From an uncultured Parabacteroides sp. (GTDB taxonomy: Bacteria; Bacteroidota; Bacteroidia; Bacteroidales; Tannerellaceae), in NCBI GenBank assembly GCA_900547435.1, contig URGO01000126.1, positions 1-9,166 of the forward strand: 9,166 nucleotides of DNA, read 5' to 3'. Under the pieces are notes generated by a model that was not told where the DNA came from, searched no databases, and was given only the letters and a program-made list of their open reading frames with translations. Positions 1 to 6,015 of the stretch are shown piece by piece (the stretch's first letter is position 1; each line of letters starts with the position of its first letter). The position numbers and the translations under genes are program-made.

Positions 1-2
1 AT

Positions 3-76
3 TCTTCCTTAGCTCAGTTGGTTAGAGCATCTGACTGTTAATCAGAGGGTCCTTGGTTCAAGTCCAAGAGGAAGAG
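3..76 (+). tRNA. tRNA-Asn (anticodon GUU)
   Basis: A complete cloverleaf can be drawn. The acceptor arm TCTTCCT (3-9) pairs fully with AGGAAGA (69-75), and G76 is the discriminator base. The D stem is GCTC/GAGC (12-15 with 25-28). The anticodon stem TCTGA/TCAGA (30-34 with 42-46) encloses the loop CTGTTAA, with anticodon GTT at 37-39, which reads Asn codons. The T stem is CTTGG/CCAAG (52-56 with 64-68) with loop TTCAAGT. The 3' CCA is not encoded (the next bases are CGG), so it must be added by the CCA-adding enzyme. The gene's promoter lies left of the window. Confidence 0.97.
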
Positions 77-79
77 CGG

Positions 80-108
80 AAAAGAGATGCAATTGCATCT
101 CTTTTTTT
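80..108. terminator. Palindromic terminator between tRNA-Asn and xseA
   Basis: A perfect inverted repeat is centred between 92 and 93, with arms AAAAGAGATGCAA (80-92) and TTGCATCTCTTTT (93-105). T102-T108 gives a 7-base T tract for plus-strand transcripts leaving the tRNA. On the minus strand four T residues follow the stem, so it may also stop xseA transcripts, more weakly. It fills almost the whole gap between two converging genes. Because the palindrome has no built-in loop, a few central bases must stay unpaired in RNA. Confidence 0.8.
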
Positions 109-110
109 AT

Positions 111-1445
111 TTAGGGATGTTTCTGAATCTTCTTAAGAACTTTCGATTCAATTTCTCCATCGGAAAAGCGAGTGATGATGTGCTCTCCTGTTTTAACTTC
201 TGTGGCAGACTTTAAGATTTTTCCATCATGAAGTGTAAGGCAGTAGCCGCGCTTTAGAATATAGTCGGGCGATGCCATACGGATAAATTGCTCTTGTAAC
301 TCTAAGAAACGAGACTCTTTAATGAGACGGCTGTTAATTGCTGCCGGAATGCGTTGACGTATAAATTCCAATAGATTTTTTTTCTGATCCAATAAACTGG
401 AGGTAATTATCGGAAGTTTTGATGCTGATAAATTTAAAGCAGAACGATTGCGTTCGATACGGCTACTGACAATGGTTGGCAAAAATGTGCTTATCTGTTG
501 TAAGAATTGTTTCTTTTCAACTAAAACAGCAAGAGCATCCGAACATAATGTTTGTTGTAAAAGATTCAGTTGGTTGGCGCTCTGGTCCATGCAATTAACT
601 AAGAACGAGGCGACAGCAGTTGGAGTCTTTAGCCGTGTATGAGCGACCAGGTCAATAATTGTATCGTTCCGTTCATGGCCAATTCCTGTGATGATTGGTA
701 AAGGAAATTGAGCGCAATTTGCAGCTAATAAATAGGAATCAAAACTATTTAAGTCGGAAGTTGCTCCTCCGCCTCGTATGATGGTTACTACATCGAACAA
801 TTCACGATGAATATCTATACGCTCTAATGCAGCAATGATTGATTGTTCGGTTTTTTCTCCTTGCATTAATGCCGGAAAAAGTTTTACATAGAAAGGGTAT
901 CCAGCCTTGTTATGGAGTAGCTGATCGAGGAAATCTTCATAACCGGCTGCGGTTGGAGAGGTTATTACCGCAATACGTTGTGGTAATAGCGGAAAAGGTA
1001 ACTCTTTATTCAGGGTGAAAACGCCCTCTTCTTGTAATTGGCGAATAATCTCTTGGCGTTTTCTAACCAAATCACCTAATGTGTAAGTGGGGTCGATGTC
1101 TATAACATTCAGGCTGAATCCATATATCTCATGGAACTCGATATTTACCTTTACCAAGACTTTTAATCCGGATGCAAAATGCTGTCCGGTTTCCATTTCG
1201 AAATAGGGTTTTAGCATACAGAATGTCTTAGCCCAAACAACTCCACGAGCTTTGGCAACAATTAGGTTGGTCTTCGCGTCCTTTTCAATAAATTCCAAAT
1301 AACAATGTCCCGAGGTCTTATTAATATGTACATCACTGGTCTCAGCTTGTACCCAATAAGTATCCGGAAAGTCATTTTTTAATGCACTACGGACCTCTCC
1401 AGTTAATTCGGATAATGAGTAGGGTTTATCTGCTTTTGGCAACAT
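111..1445 (-). CDS. xseA: Exodeoxyribonuclease VII large subunit
   Basis: This is the catalytic subunit of exonuclease VII, which degrades single-stranded DNA from both ends in the cytoplasm during repair and recombination. At 444 aa it is close to the E. coli protein (about 456). The N-terminal OB-fold region is roughly residues 8-118. The nuclease core follows, with VITSPTAAGYEDFL (160-173), IIRGGGATSDL (222-232), GIGHERNDT (254-262) and RLKTPTA (271-277). Next comes a helical, probably coiled-coil, region, and the usual C-terminal LKRGYCLTLHDGKI segment. By gap-free alignment R224 and H257 match E. coli R205 and H238, but the residue matching E. coli D241 is N260, with Asp next to it at 261. 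The ATG overlaps the end of the upstream protease gene by 20 bases, suggesting translational coupling. No xseB follows: a tRNA gene converges just past the stop. Confidence 0.95.
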   Translation of the reverse strand: MLPKADKPYSLSELTGEVRSALKNDFPDTYWVQAETSDVHINKTSGHCYLEFIEKDAKTNLIVAKARGVVWAKTFCMLKPYFEMETGQHFASGLKVLVKVNIEFHEIYGFSLNVIDIDPTYTLGDLVRKRQEIIRQLQEEGVFTLNKELPFPLLPQRIAVITSPTAAGYEDFLDQLLHNKAGYPFYVKLFPALMQGEKTEQSIIAALERIDIHRELFDVVTIIRGGGATSDLNSFDSYLLAANCAQFPLPIITGIGHERNDTIIDLVAHTRLKTPTAVASFLVNCMDQSANQLNLLQQTLCSDALAVLVEKKQFLQQISTFLPTIVSSRIERNRSALNLSASKLPIITSSLLDQKKNLLEFIRQRIPAAINSRLIKESRFLELQEQFIRMASPDYILKRGYCLTLHDGKILKSATEVKTGEHIITRFSDGEIESKVLKKIQKHP

Positions 1446-2799
1446 CTTTCAGTCCTTTCTTATATGATTTGTACATATTGGGGATACCATATCCCAATTC
1501 TTTAGTGGGGTGTTTATATTGGGAAGCATATTGACGGATTAACTGTTGTATTTCTTGGGCTGTAAGTTCAGGAAGTGCTTGCCATAAGCAGGCTCCTAAT
1601 CCGGCTAAGATTGGTGTGGAGAATGAAGTTCCGCTTGCTTGGCGAATAACACCATCTGGTTCAAGAATGCAACAATTGCTTCCCATTGCTACTATATCTG
1701 GTTTTATGCGTCCATCAGAAGTGAATCCTAACGAACTGAATTCGCTATGTTTACGCTTAGAGGTAACTGATCCGACACTTAGGATGCCTGATGCATCAGC
1801 TGGAACAGTGATTCTTTGCCAATAAGTATTACCTTCGTTTCCCGCACTGGAGAATAATAGAATCCCTTTTTGAATGGCCATAGAAGCTACCCGGGAAATT
1901 AGAGCCGTTTTTCCGTCCAATTGTTTGTGCGAATAACTCATTGGGGGGATATCATAATAAAAATATCCTAAAGAAGACGTGACAATATCTACTCCGACAC
2001 TATCTGCAAATTCGATGGCTGCAGCCCAAAAGTCCTCTTCTATTGGATATTCGGATTCGCTAATCTCGCTTTTGATAAGCCAATAATCGGCATCCGGTGC
2101 TGTTCCGACAAATAGGTTAGGCAAATTTGAGGCTAAGCAAGAAAAAACTTTTGTTCCGTGATTGTCTCCGATGAATACGGATTTTCCGGGATGGGCAATG
2201 TTTCGCGTGCCGATTATGGAAGTTTGCTCGAATGCTTTTAACCGGTTGACATTTTCGAATCCGGCATCAATGACTGCAATTGTCATGTCTTTTCCTCGGA
2301 ATCCGTTTTTATGTAATTTATCTCCTTTTAGCATTTTGATTTGTTTCTCAGCATAACCATAATAATCCTTTTGTTTGTAGTCTGTGGTGCTGATCTTTGT
2401 AGTATCTTGTGATTGTGCCAAATCGGGATGCTTGCCTTTCCATACCCATTTGACGGAGTCGACCATAGGAAGCCGGACTATTCGGTCTGCTATGGTACTA
2501 TCGCTATTTTCAACAACAACTGTTTTTGCCCATTTACTCTGGGTGATGATGCATCCTCCAACCCTTTTTAAGCTATCAAGATAAGAAGAAGAGATGGGGT
2601 AATCAGACTCGGTGATTGAAATGTTTTGCCGTTCTCTTCGTTCAATGGCTTTGGATGAAAGATATTCCGTTGCATTGTCTGGAGAGAATCCTCCGTCCCC
2701 TTTGTCTTTAAGGTAAACGCGAAAGCGGTAATATTCGGAATCAAGACTCCACGCTGGTAGAAAAATGAACAAACTGAGCAATAAAGAAAAGAGTTTCAT
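1426..2799 (-). CDS. Secreted S8 (subtilisin-like) serine protease
   Basis: This 457 aa protein begins with a hydrophobic signal peptide (MKLFSLLLSLFIFLPAWS, residues 1-18), so export to the periplasm or beyond is expected. Residues 20-130 look like a propeptide or accessory domain. The peptidase domain carries the full subtilisin triad: Asp178 in IAVIDAG, His214 in DNHGTKV and Ser392 in SGTSFSTP. The oxyanion Asn is N321 in SSAGNEGN. The protein ends just after GYGIPNMYKSY, with no extra C-terminal sorting domain visible, so type IX secretion is not supported. The substrate is unknown. No TAnnTTTG promoter is visible between the Lrp terminator hairpin and this start. The gene may therefore depend on read-through from the regulator or on a promoter I cannot recognise. 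Its 3' end overlaps xseA. Confidence 0.93.
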   Translation of the reverse strand: MKLFSLLLSLFIFLPAWSLDSEYYRFRVYLKDKGDGGFSPDNATEYLSSKAIERRERQNISITESDYPISSSYLDSLKRVGGCIITQSKWAKTVVVENSDSTIADRIVRLPMVDSVKWVWKGKHPDLAQSQDTTKISTTDYKQKDYYGYAEKQIKMLKGDKLHKNGFRGKDMTIAVIDAGFENVNRLKAFEQTSIIGTRNIAHPGKSVFIGDNHGTKVFSCLASNLPNLFVGTAPDADYWLIKSEISESEYPIEEDFWAAAIEFADSVGVDIVTSSLGYFYYDIPPMSYSHKQLDGKTALISRVASMAIQKGILLFSSAGNEGNTYWQRITVPADASGILSVGSVTSKRKHSEFSSLGFTSDGRIKPDIVAMGSNCCILEPDGVIRQASGTSFSTPILAGLGACLWQALPELTAQEIQQLIRQYASQYKHPTKELGYGIPNMYKSYKKGLKDVAKSR

Positions 2800-2827
2800 G
2801 GGAATATGGGATCTGGGTTTAAGAAAA

Positions 2828-2869
2828 TGAAGTTAGAAGTCGGAATTTCTTTTCGAACTTCTAACTTCA
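2828..2869 (-). terminator. Hairpin terminator after the Lrp-family gene
   Basis: A perfect 13-bp inverted repeat has arms TGAAGTTAGAAGT (2828-2840) and ACTTCTAACTTCA (2857-2869) with a 16-base loop. On the minus strand it begins 8 bases after the regulator's stop codon and is followed by TTTTCTT, a short U tract. The stem is A/T-rich and the T run is brief, so some read-through into the protease gene is plausible. Confidence 0.65.
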
Positions 2870-2877
2870 AACTCGCT

Positions 2878-3348
2878 TTATTCTTCAATAACTTTATAAA
2901 TTGGAATTTCCCGTTTTACGCTTTGCCGCAGAGAAATTAATGTTTCGGTTGCTACCACTCCTGGAATTTCTTGAATCTTGTTATTCAGTAGTTCCATCAA
3001 ATGTTCATTATCTCTGGCGTACAATTTGACTAACATGGTGTACGGTCCGGTTGTAAAGTGGCATTCTACTATCTCCGGGATCTTTTCAAATTCCGGGACC
3101 ACATCTTTGTACATAGAACCTCTTTCCAGTTTGACGCCGATGTATGTGCAGGTATTATAACCTAAGATTTTCGGATTGATATGATAACCTGAACCTACGA
3201 TTACATTCATATCAATCATTCGTTGTACACGTTGGTGTATTGCTGCACGCGATACACCACATTCTTCTGCTACATCCTTGAACGGAATGCGCGCATTCTT
3301 TGAAATAATGTTTAAGATCTGCCGATCTAACTTGTCGATTTTCTCCAT
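2878..3348 (-). CDS. Lrp/AsnC-family transcriptional regulator
   Basis: This 156 aa DNA-binding regulator matches the normal Lrp/AsnC length. The N-terminal winged-helix domain opens with KLDRQILNIISKNARIPF and has its HTH in about residues 22-42 (KDVAEECGVSRAAIHQRVQRM). The C-terminal RAM-type ligand and oligomerisation domain spans about 65-143, including TTGPYTMLVKLYA (99-111). Family members usually bind amino acids and form octamers or other higher oligomers; the ligand here is unknown. I chose the ATG at 3348. A longer reading frame begins at a TTG (3390) but adds 14 non-family residues and would overlap the predicted -7 box, so it is unlikely. It is isolated between two terminators, so it is probably transcribed mainly on its own. 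Regulatory targets cannot be read from the sequence. Confidence 0.93.
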   Translation of the reverse strand: MEKIDKLDRQILNIISKNARIPFKDVAEECGVSRAAIHQRVQRMIDMNVIVGSGYHINPKILGYNTCTYIGVKLERGSMYKDVVPEFEKIPEIVECHFTTGPYTMLVKLYARDNEHLMELLNNKIQEIPGVVATETLISLRQSVKREIPIYKVIEE

Positions 3349-3387
3349 ATATAATAGATTTATATTTCCAATAGGATTTTTCCGTAT

Positions 3388-3395
3388 CAAAAATA
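3388..3395 (-). promoter_or_regulatory. Predicted -7 box for the Lrp-family gene
   Basis: Read on the minus strand this is TATTTTTG, an exact match to the Bacteroidetes -7 consensus TAnnTTTG. It lies 39 bases upstream of the chosen ATG. I see no convincing TTTG -33 element at the usual distance, so the call rests on the -7 box and its position. Confidence 0.5.
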
Positions 3396-3449
3396 TATAA
3401 TTAAATTGAAATCTATATCATTCTGAAAGAAAAAAACTTTTGAGGAAAT

Positions 3450-3494
3450 AAAAAAGCAGATAAAATATGCTTTACAACATACTTTTACCTGCTT
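3450..3494 (-). terminator. Strong intrinsic terminator after the FKBP operon
   Basis: On the minus strand, 23 bases after the stop of the lipoprotein FKBP gene, AAGCAGGTAAAAGTATG pairs with CATATTTTATCTGCTT. The stem has 12 bp including one G-U, then a one-base bulge, then 4 bp, closed by an 8-base loop. Six T residues follow directly. This separates the FKBP transcript from the regulator gene. Confidence 0.85.
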
Positions 3495-3517
3495 ATTTAG
3501 GATTTTATGAGAAAATA

Positions 3518-4222
3518 TTATTGTTTTACGATTTCCAATAACTCAACTTCGAACTTCAAAACGCTGTTCGGTTTGATGTCTCCTCCAGCACCTCGTGTGC
3601 CGTATGCCAACTCTGACGGAATCCAGAAAATATACTTCGAACCAACAGGCATCAGTTGCAAGCCTTCTTGCCAGCCTTTGATGACTTGGTTGACTCCGAA
3701 TACAGCTGGTTCGCCACGGTCAACAGAGCTGTCAAATTTTGTTCCATCCAATAATGTACCTGTATAGTGTACTTTGACTTTATCTGTTGCGGTTGGTTTT
3801 GCGCCTGTTCCCTCGGTCATTACTTGATATTGCAATCCACTTTCGGTGGTGATGACTCCAGACTTTTTACCATTCTCGGCTAAGAACTTTTCGCCTTCCT
3901 CTTTATTCTTGTTTGCTTCTTTAGCTGAAGCTACGGTATAGTAATTTTGGATGTATTGAATGGCATCTTTTACATCCATTTTTGCAGAATCACCCTTGAG
4001 TGTCGTTGCTAAACCTGCAAGTAAAACGTCTACGTTCGCTTCTGCGCCCGGCAAGGTCTTTAATTGATTATGAATTCCGGTTCCGATGTTCACGCCAATA
4101 GCATAACTGACGCTATCCACATCGTTTTTCAAACTTACATTTGTTTTGGAATCGCCACAAGAAGTAGCCATCATTCCTAAAGTAACAGCTAAAGCTGCTA
4201 CTAAAACATTTACTTTCTTCAT
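3518..4222 (-). CDS. FKBP-type peptidyl-prolyl isomerase, lipoprotein
   Basis: This 234 aa protein catalyses cis-trans isomerisation of Xaa-Pro bonds and probably acts as a folding helper outside the cytoplasm. Residues 1-21 form a lipoprotein signal peptide ending in the lipobox ATSC, with Cys22 to be lipidated. The residues after Cys (GDSKTN) are not a strong acidic surface-export signal, so a periplasm-facing location is more likely; this is inference. An FKBP_N dimerisation-type domain spans about 34-125 (DSVSYAIGVNIG), followed by the FKBP domain at about 128-233. Pocket residues are visible: Y153 (VHYTG), F163-D164 (KFDSS), V180-I181 and W184 (QVIKGW) and Y207 (LAYG). It lies 59 bases downstream of a cytosolic paralogue and is probably cotranscribed with it. 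A terminator follows. Confidence 0.94.
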   Translation of the reverse strand: MKKVNVLVAALAVTLGMMATSCGDSKTNVSLKNDVDSVSYAIGVNIGTGIHNQLKTLPGAEANVDVLLAGLATTLKGDSAKMDVKDAIQYIQNYYTVASAKEANKNKEEGEKFLAENGKKSGVITTESGLQYQVMTEGTGAKPTATDKVKVHYTGTLLDGTKFDSSVDRGEPAVFGVNQVIKGWQEGLQLMPVGSKYIFWIPSELAYGTRGAGGDIKPNSVLKFEVELLEIVKQ

Positions 4223-4281
4223 TGTTTTTATTCTTGTTTATTTATTTGTTTCGTTTGTTGATTCGTACTCTGTATATACCT

Positions 4282-4866
4282 TTATATAATATCTAACAAT
4301 TCTACGTCAAATATTAATGTACTGTTCGGTTCGATCATTTCTCCTGCTCCATGCTCTCCATAGGCCAGGTTGGACGGAATGAACAGACGCCATTTTGAAC
4401 CGACGGGCATCAGTTGCAGTGCTTCCACCCATCCTGGGATGACTTGGTTGACTCCGAATACGGCAGGTTGTCCACGTTCTACCGAGCTGTCGAAAACGGT
4501 TCCATTGATTAAGGTACCATGATAGTGGCACTTTACCTTGTCGGTTGCTTTCGGTTTTGCTCCGGTGCCTTGTTTGAGTACTTGATATTGCAGTCCGCTG
4601 GGAAGTTCAACAACTCCGGCTCTATCTTTATTAATAGATAGAAATTCTTCGCCTGCTTTTTTGTTGATTTCCAGTTTTTCTTTTTGGAGCTTTATAAAGA
4701 ACGTGTTGATGACTTCTTTGGCTTCATCGTAAGTGATGGCTGGATTTTGGCCATTCAATACATCGGATAGCCCTTTTACGAAATCATCAATTTGTAATTC
4801 TTTAATTCCTGTATTTTGGAAATTGTTTCCAATGCTTAGTCCAAGTGCGTAGCTTACTTTGTCCAT
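4282..4866 (-). CDS. FKBP-type peptidyl-prolyl isomerase, cytosolic
   Basis: This 194 aa protein has the same two-part layout as its downstream neighbour but no signal peptide: it starts MDKVSYALGLSIG, directly in the FKBP_N domain (about 1-85). The FKBP domain runs from about 88 to 194. Pocket residues are Y115 (CHYHG), F125-D126 (VFDSS), V142-I143 and W146 (QVIPGW) and Y169 (LAYG), so isomerase activity is expected. It is the first gene of the minus-strand pair, behind a predicted promoter at 4898-4905. A 74-residue open frame inside it is a shadow. The two paralogues share a 24-base exact match in the stretch encoding VFGVNQVI, consistent with tandem duplication. Confidence 0.94.
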   Translation of the reverse strand: MDKVSYALGLSIGNNFQNTGIKELQIDDFVKGLSDVLNGQNPAITYDEAKEVINTFFIKLQKEKLEINKKAGEEFLSINKDRAGVVELPSGLQYQVLKQGTGAKPKATDKVKCHYHGTLINGTVFDSSVERGQPAVFGVNQVIPGWVEALQLMPVGSKWRLFIPSNLAYGEHGAGEMIEPNSTLIFDVELLDII

Positions 4867-4897
4867 CGTTTATAATTTACTCTGTTTTTTCGAGGCG

Positions 4898-4905
4898 CAA
4901 ATGTA
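4898..4905 (-). promoter_or_regulatory. Predicted -7 box for the FKBP pair
   Basis: On the minus strand the sequence is TACATTTG, an exact TAnnTTTG match, 31 bases upstream of the cytosolic FKBP start codon. The -33 region is poor: no TTTG is seen at about 19-21 bases further upstream. The leader that follows is A-rich, as is common for Bacteroidetes genes without a Shine-Dalgarno site. Confidence 0.55.
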
Positions 4906-4978
4906 AGTTTTAATCACTTAAATACCTAATTTTAAATAGAAAATTAAGAAAAAATGTGTTTTAGGATTGATCTGTAAA

Positions 4979-5066
4979 AAAGCACCCATGCTTTGATGTG
5001 AAAGGGTGCGTGCTTTCTTTCCAAAGGGTGCGCCCTTTTTAGAAAAAGGATGCGTGCTTTTTTACT
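4979..5066. repeat. Four tandem 22-bp dyad repeats
   Basis: Four units follow each other with an exact 22-bp period (4979-5000, 5001-5022, 5023-5044, 5045-5066). Each begins AAAG, has a variable six-base centre (CACCCA, GGTGCG, GGTGCG, GATGCG) and continues TGCTTT or CCCTTT. Every unit is therefore its own small dyad; unit 3 is AAAGGG-TGCG-CCCTTT, and unit 1 pairs AAAGCA with TGCTTT. Unit 1 can also pair GCACCC (4982-4987) with GGGTGC (5004-5009) of unit 2. The last six bases of each unit differ. The array lies between two divergent promoters and ends 4 bases before the possible -33 element (5071-5074) of the plus-strand hydrolase gene. It may be an operator array or an intergenic repeat element. 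Confidence 0.8.
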
Positions 5067-5070
5067 CTTG

Positions 5071-5103
5071 CTTGCGCATCTTAAAATATAATTTGTACAT
5101 TTG
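5071..5103 (+). promoter_or_regulatory. Predicted promoter of the MBL-fold hydrolase gene
   Basis: TACATTTG at 5096-5103 matches the TAnnTTTG -7 consensus exactly and is identical to the -7 box on the opposite strand at 4898-4905. CTTG at 5071-5074 is a weak -33 candidate, 21 bases upstream. Transcription would start near 5110, leaving a leader of about 20 bases. Confidence 0.6.
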
Positions 5104-5128
5104 TCGAAATTGAGAAGGTGATTTGCGT

Positions 5129-5848
5129 ATGAAGCTTACCTATATATATCATAGCTGTTTCGTCTTGGAGACCGAACAATGCATAATTCTTTTCGATTAT
5201 TATAAAGATACGAAAGGAAAGTCCGGATATGTACATGATTATGTGCTGAATCATCCTAAACCTCTTTATATTTTGTCTTCTCATTTTCACCCCGATCATT
5301 TCAGTCGGGAAATATTTCAATGGAAAGAACAGAAGAAGAATATTGTTTATTTGCTCAGTCATGATATCCTGAAGCGGAAGAAGGCGGCCGAAGGTGAAGC
5401 GATTTTTCTTCGGAAAGGAGATGTTTATGCGGATGATTGCGTGTTGATCCGTGCTTTTGGGTCTACCGATGTCGGAGTTTCTTTTGAAGTGGAATGTGAA
5501 AATAGAAAAGTGTTTCATGCAGGCGATTTGAATAATTGGCATTGGAAAGACGAGTCGACCGAACGTGAGGTGAAAATGGCGGAAGGCAGTTATTTGCATG
5601 AATTGAAGCTCCTGAAGGAGGTTTGTCCGCATGTAGATCTGGCAATGTTTCCAGTTGACCCACGAATCGGAACGGATTTTGCCCGTGGTGCGGAGCAGTT
5701 CGTGGATTATATTCAAGTAGATGCCTTTGTCCCGATGCATTTTTGGAATCGTCCGGACGAGGTGAAGCCTTTTGGTGAGTATGCCCGGCGTAAAGGTGTG
5801 CGCTATGTGCTGCTGGCATATCCCGGAGAAGAAGCTCTGTTTTTGTGA
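5129..5848 (+). CDS. Metallo-beta-lactamase-fold hydrolase (COG2220/UlaG-like)
   Basis: This 239 aa cytosolic protein has the metal-binding signature HFHPDH (H52, H54, D56, H57), which follows the strand and turn PLYILSS. It also has HAGDLNNWHW with D133 and a late His at 204 (VPMHFW), matching the usual ligand order of MBL-fold hydrolases. It most resembles the stand-alone COG2220 group, which includes UlaG-like lactonases, but the substrate cannot be read from the sequence. I chose the ATG at 5129. A TTG two codons upstream (5123) would add only two residues, and GAGAAGG at 5112-5118, a rare clear purine-rich ribosome site here, sits 10 bases before the ATG. Its promoter is just upstream, and the repeat array lies upstream of that. 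The following kinase has its own promoter, so this gene is probably monocistronic, though I see no strong terminator after it. Confidence 0.88.
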   Translation: MKLTYIYHSCFVLETEQCIILFDYYKDTKGKSGYVHDYVLNHPKPLYILSSHFHPDHFSREIFQWKEQKKNIVYLLSHDILKRKKAAEGEAIFLRKGDVYADDCVLIRAFGSTDVGVSFEVECENRKVFHAGDLNNWHWKDESTEREVKMAEGSYLHELKLLKEVCPHVDLAMFPVDPRIGTDFARGAEQFVDYIQVDAFVPMHFWNRPDEVKPFGEYARRKGVRYVLLAYPGEEALFL

Positions 5849-5938
5849 TATAATGGTTATAAAACATATTTCTGCAACATATATTTGGCGGTTGTGTAAT
5901 AAAATGGCTATTAGGATGTAAATTTTTGGGCAAAAAGT

Positions 5939-5969
5939 ATTGCATCTTTCTATAAACGTCTTATATTTG
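5939..5969 (+). promoter_or_regulatory. Predicted promoter of the ROK kinase gene
   Basis: TATATTTG at 5962-5969 is an exact TAnnTTTG -7 match. ATTG at 5939-5942 is a near match to the TTTG -33 element, with a 19-base gap that fits the Bacteroidetes housekeeping promoter. The resulting leader would be about 40 bases and is A-rich without a Shine-Dalgarno site. Confidence 0.72.
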
Positions 5970-6015
5970 CCGAAGAAAACAAACAAAAAACATTATTAAT
6001 CCTAAATATAGAATC

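Noticed and set aside
3349..3390. N-terminal extension of the Lrp-family protein from a TTG
   Set aside because: The extra 14 residues do not belong to the family, and this stretch contains the predicted -7 box and leader; the ATG at 3348 gives the normal length.
4223..4281. Possible separate promoter or repeat between the FKBP genes
   Set aside because: The stretch is A/C-rich on the coding strand with short AACAAA-like words but no TAnnTTTG box and no hairpin. It looks like an ordinary leader-like spacer.
4979..5066. CRISPR array
   Set aside because: The 22-bp units are adjacent with no spacers of typical length, the dyad covers most of the unit, and no cas genes are present.
5123..5128. 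TTG start two codons before the MBL hydrolase ATG
   Set aside because: The ATG at 5129 has better spacing from GAGAAGG and gives the usual MKLTYIYHS-type start.
5849..5861. Small inverted repeat TATAA/TTATA after the MBL hydrolase as a terminator
   Set aside because: It has only five A/T pairs and no T run, too weak to call.
5081..5986. Long minus-strand open frame (301 codons) opposite the MBL hydrolase gene
   Set aside because: It lies antisense to a gene with a clear metal-binding motif, its translation has no recognisable domain, and it would run across two plus-strand promoters. It is a shadow frame, as is the one at 5463-5945.
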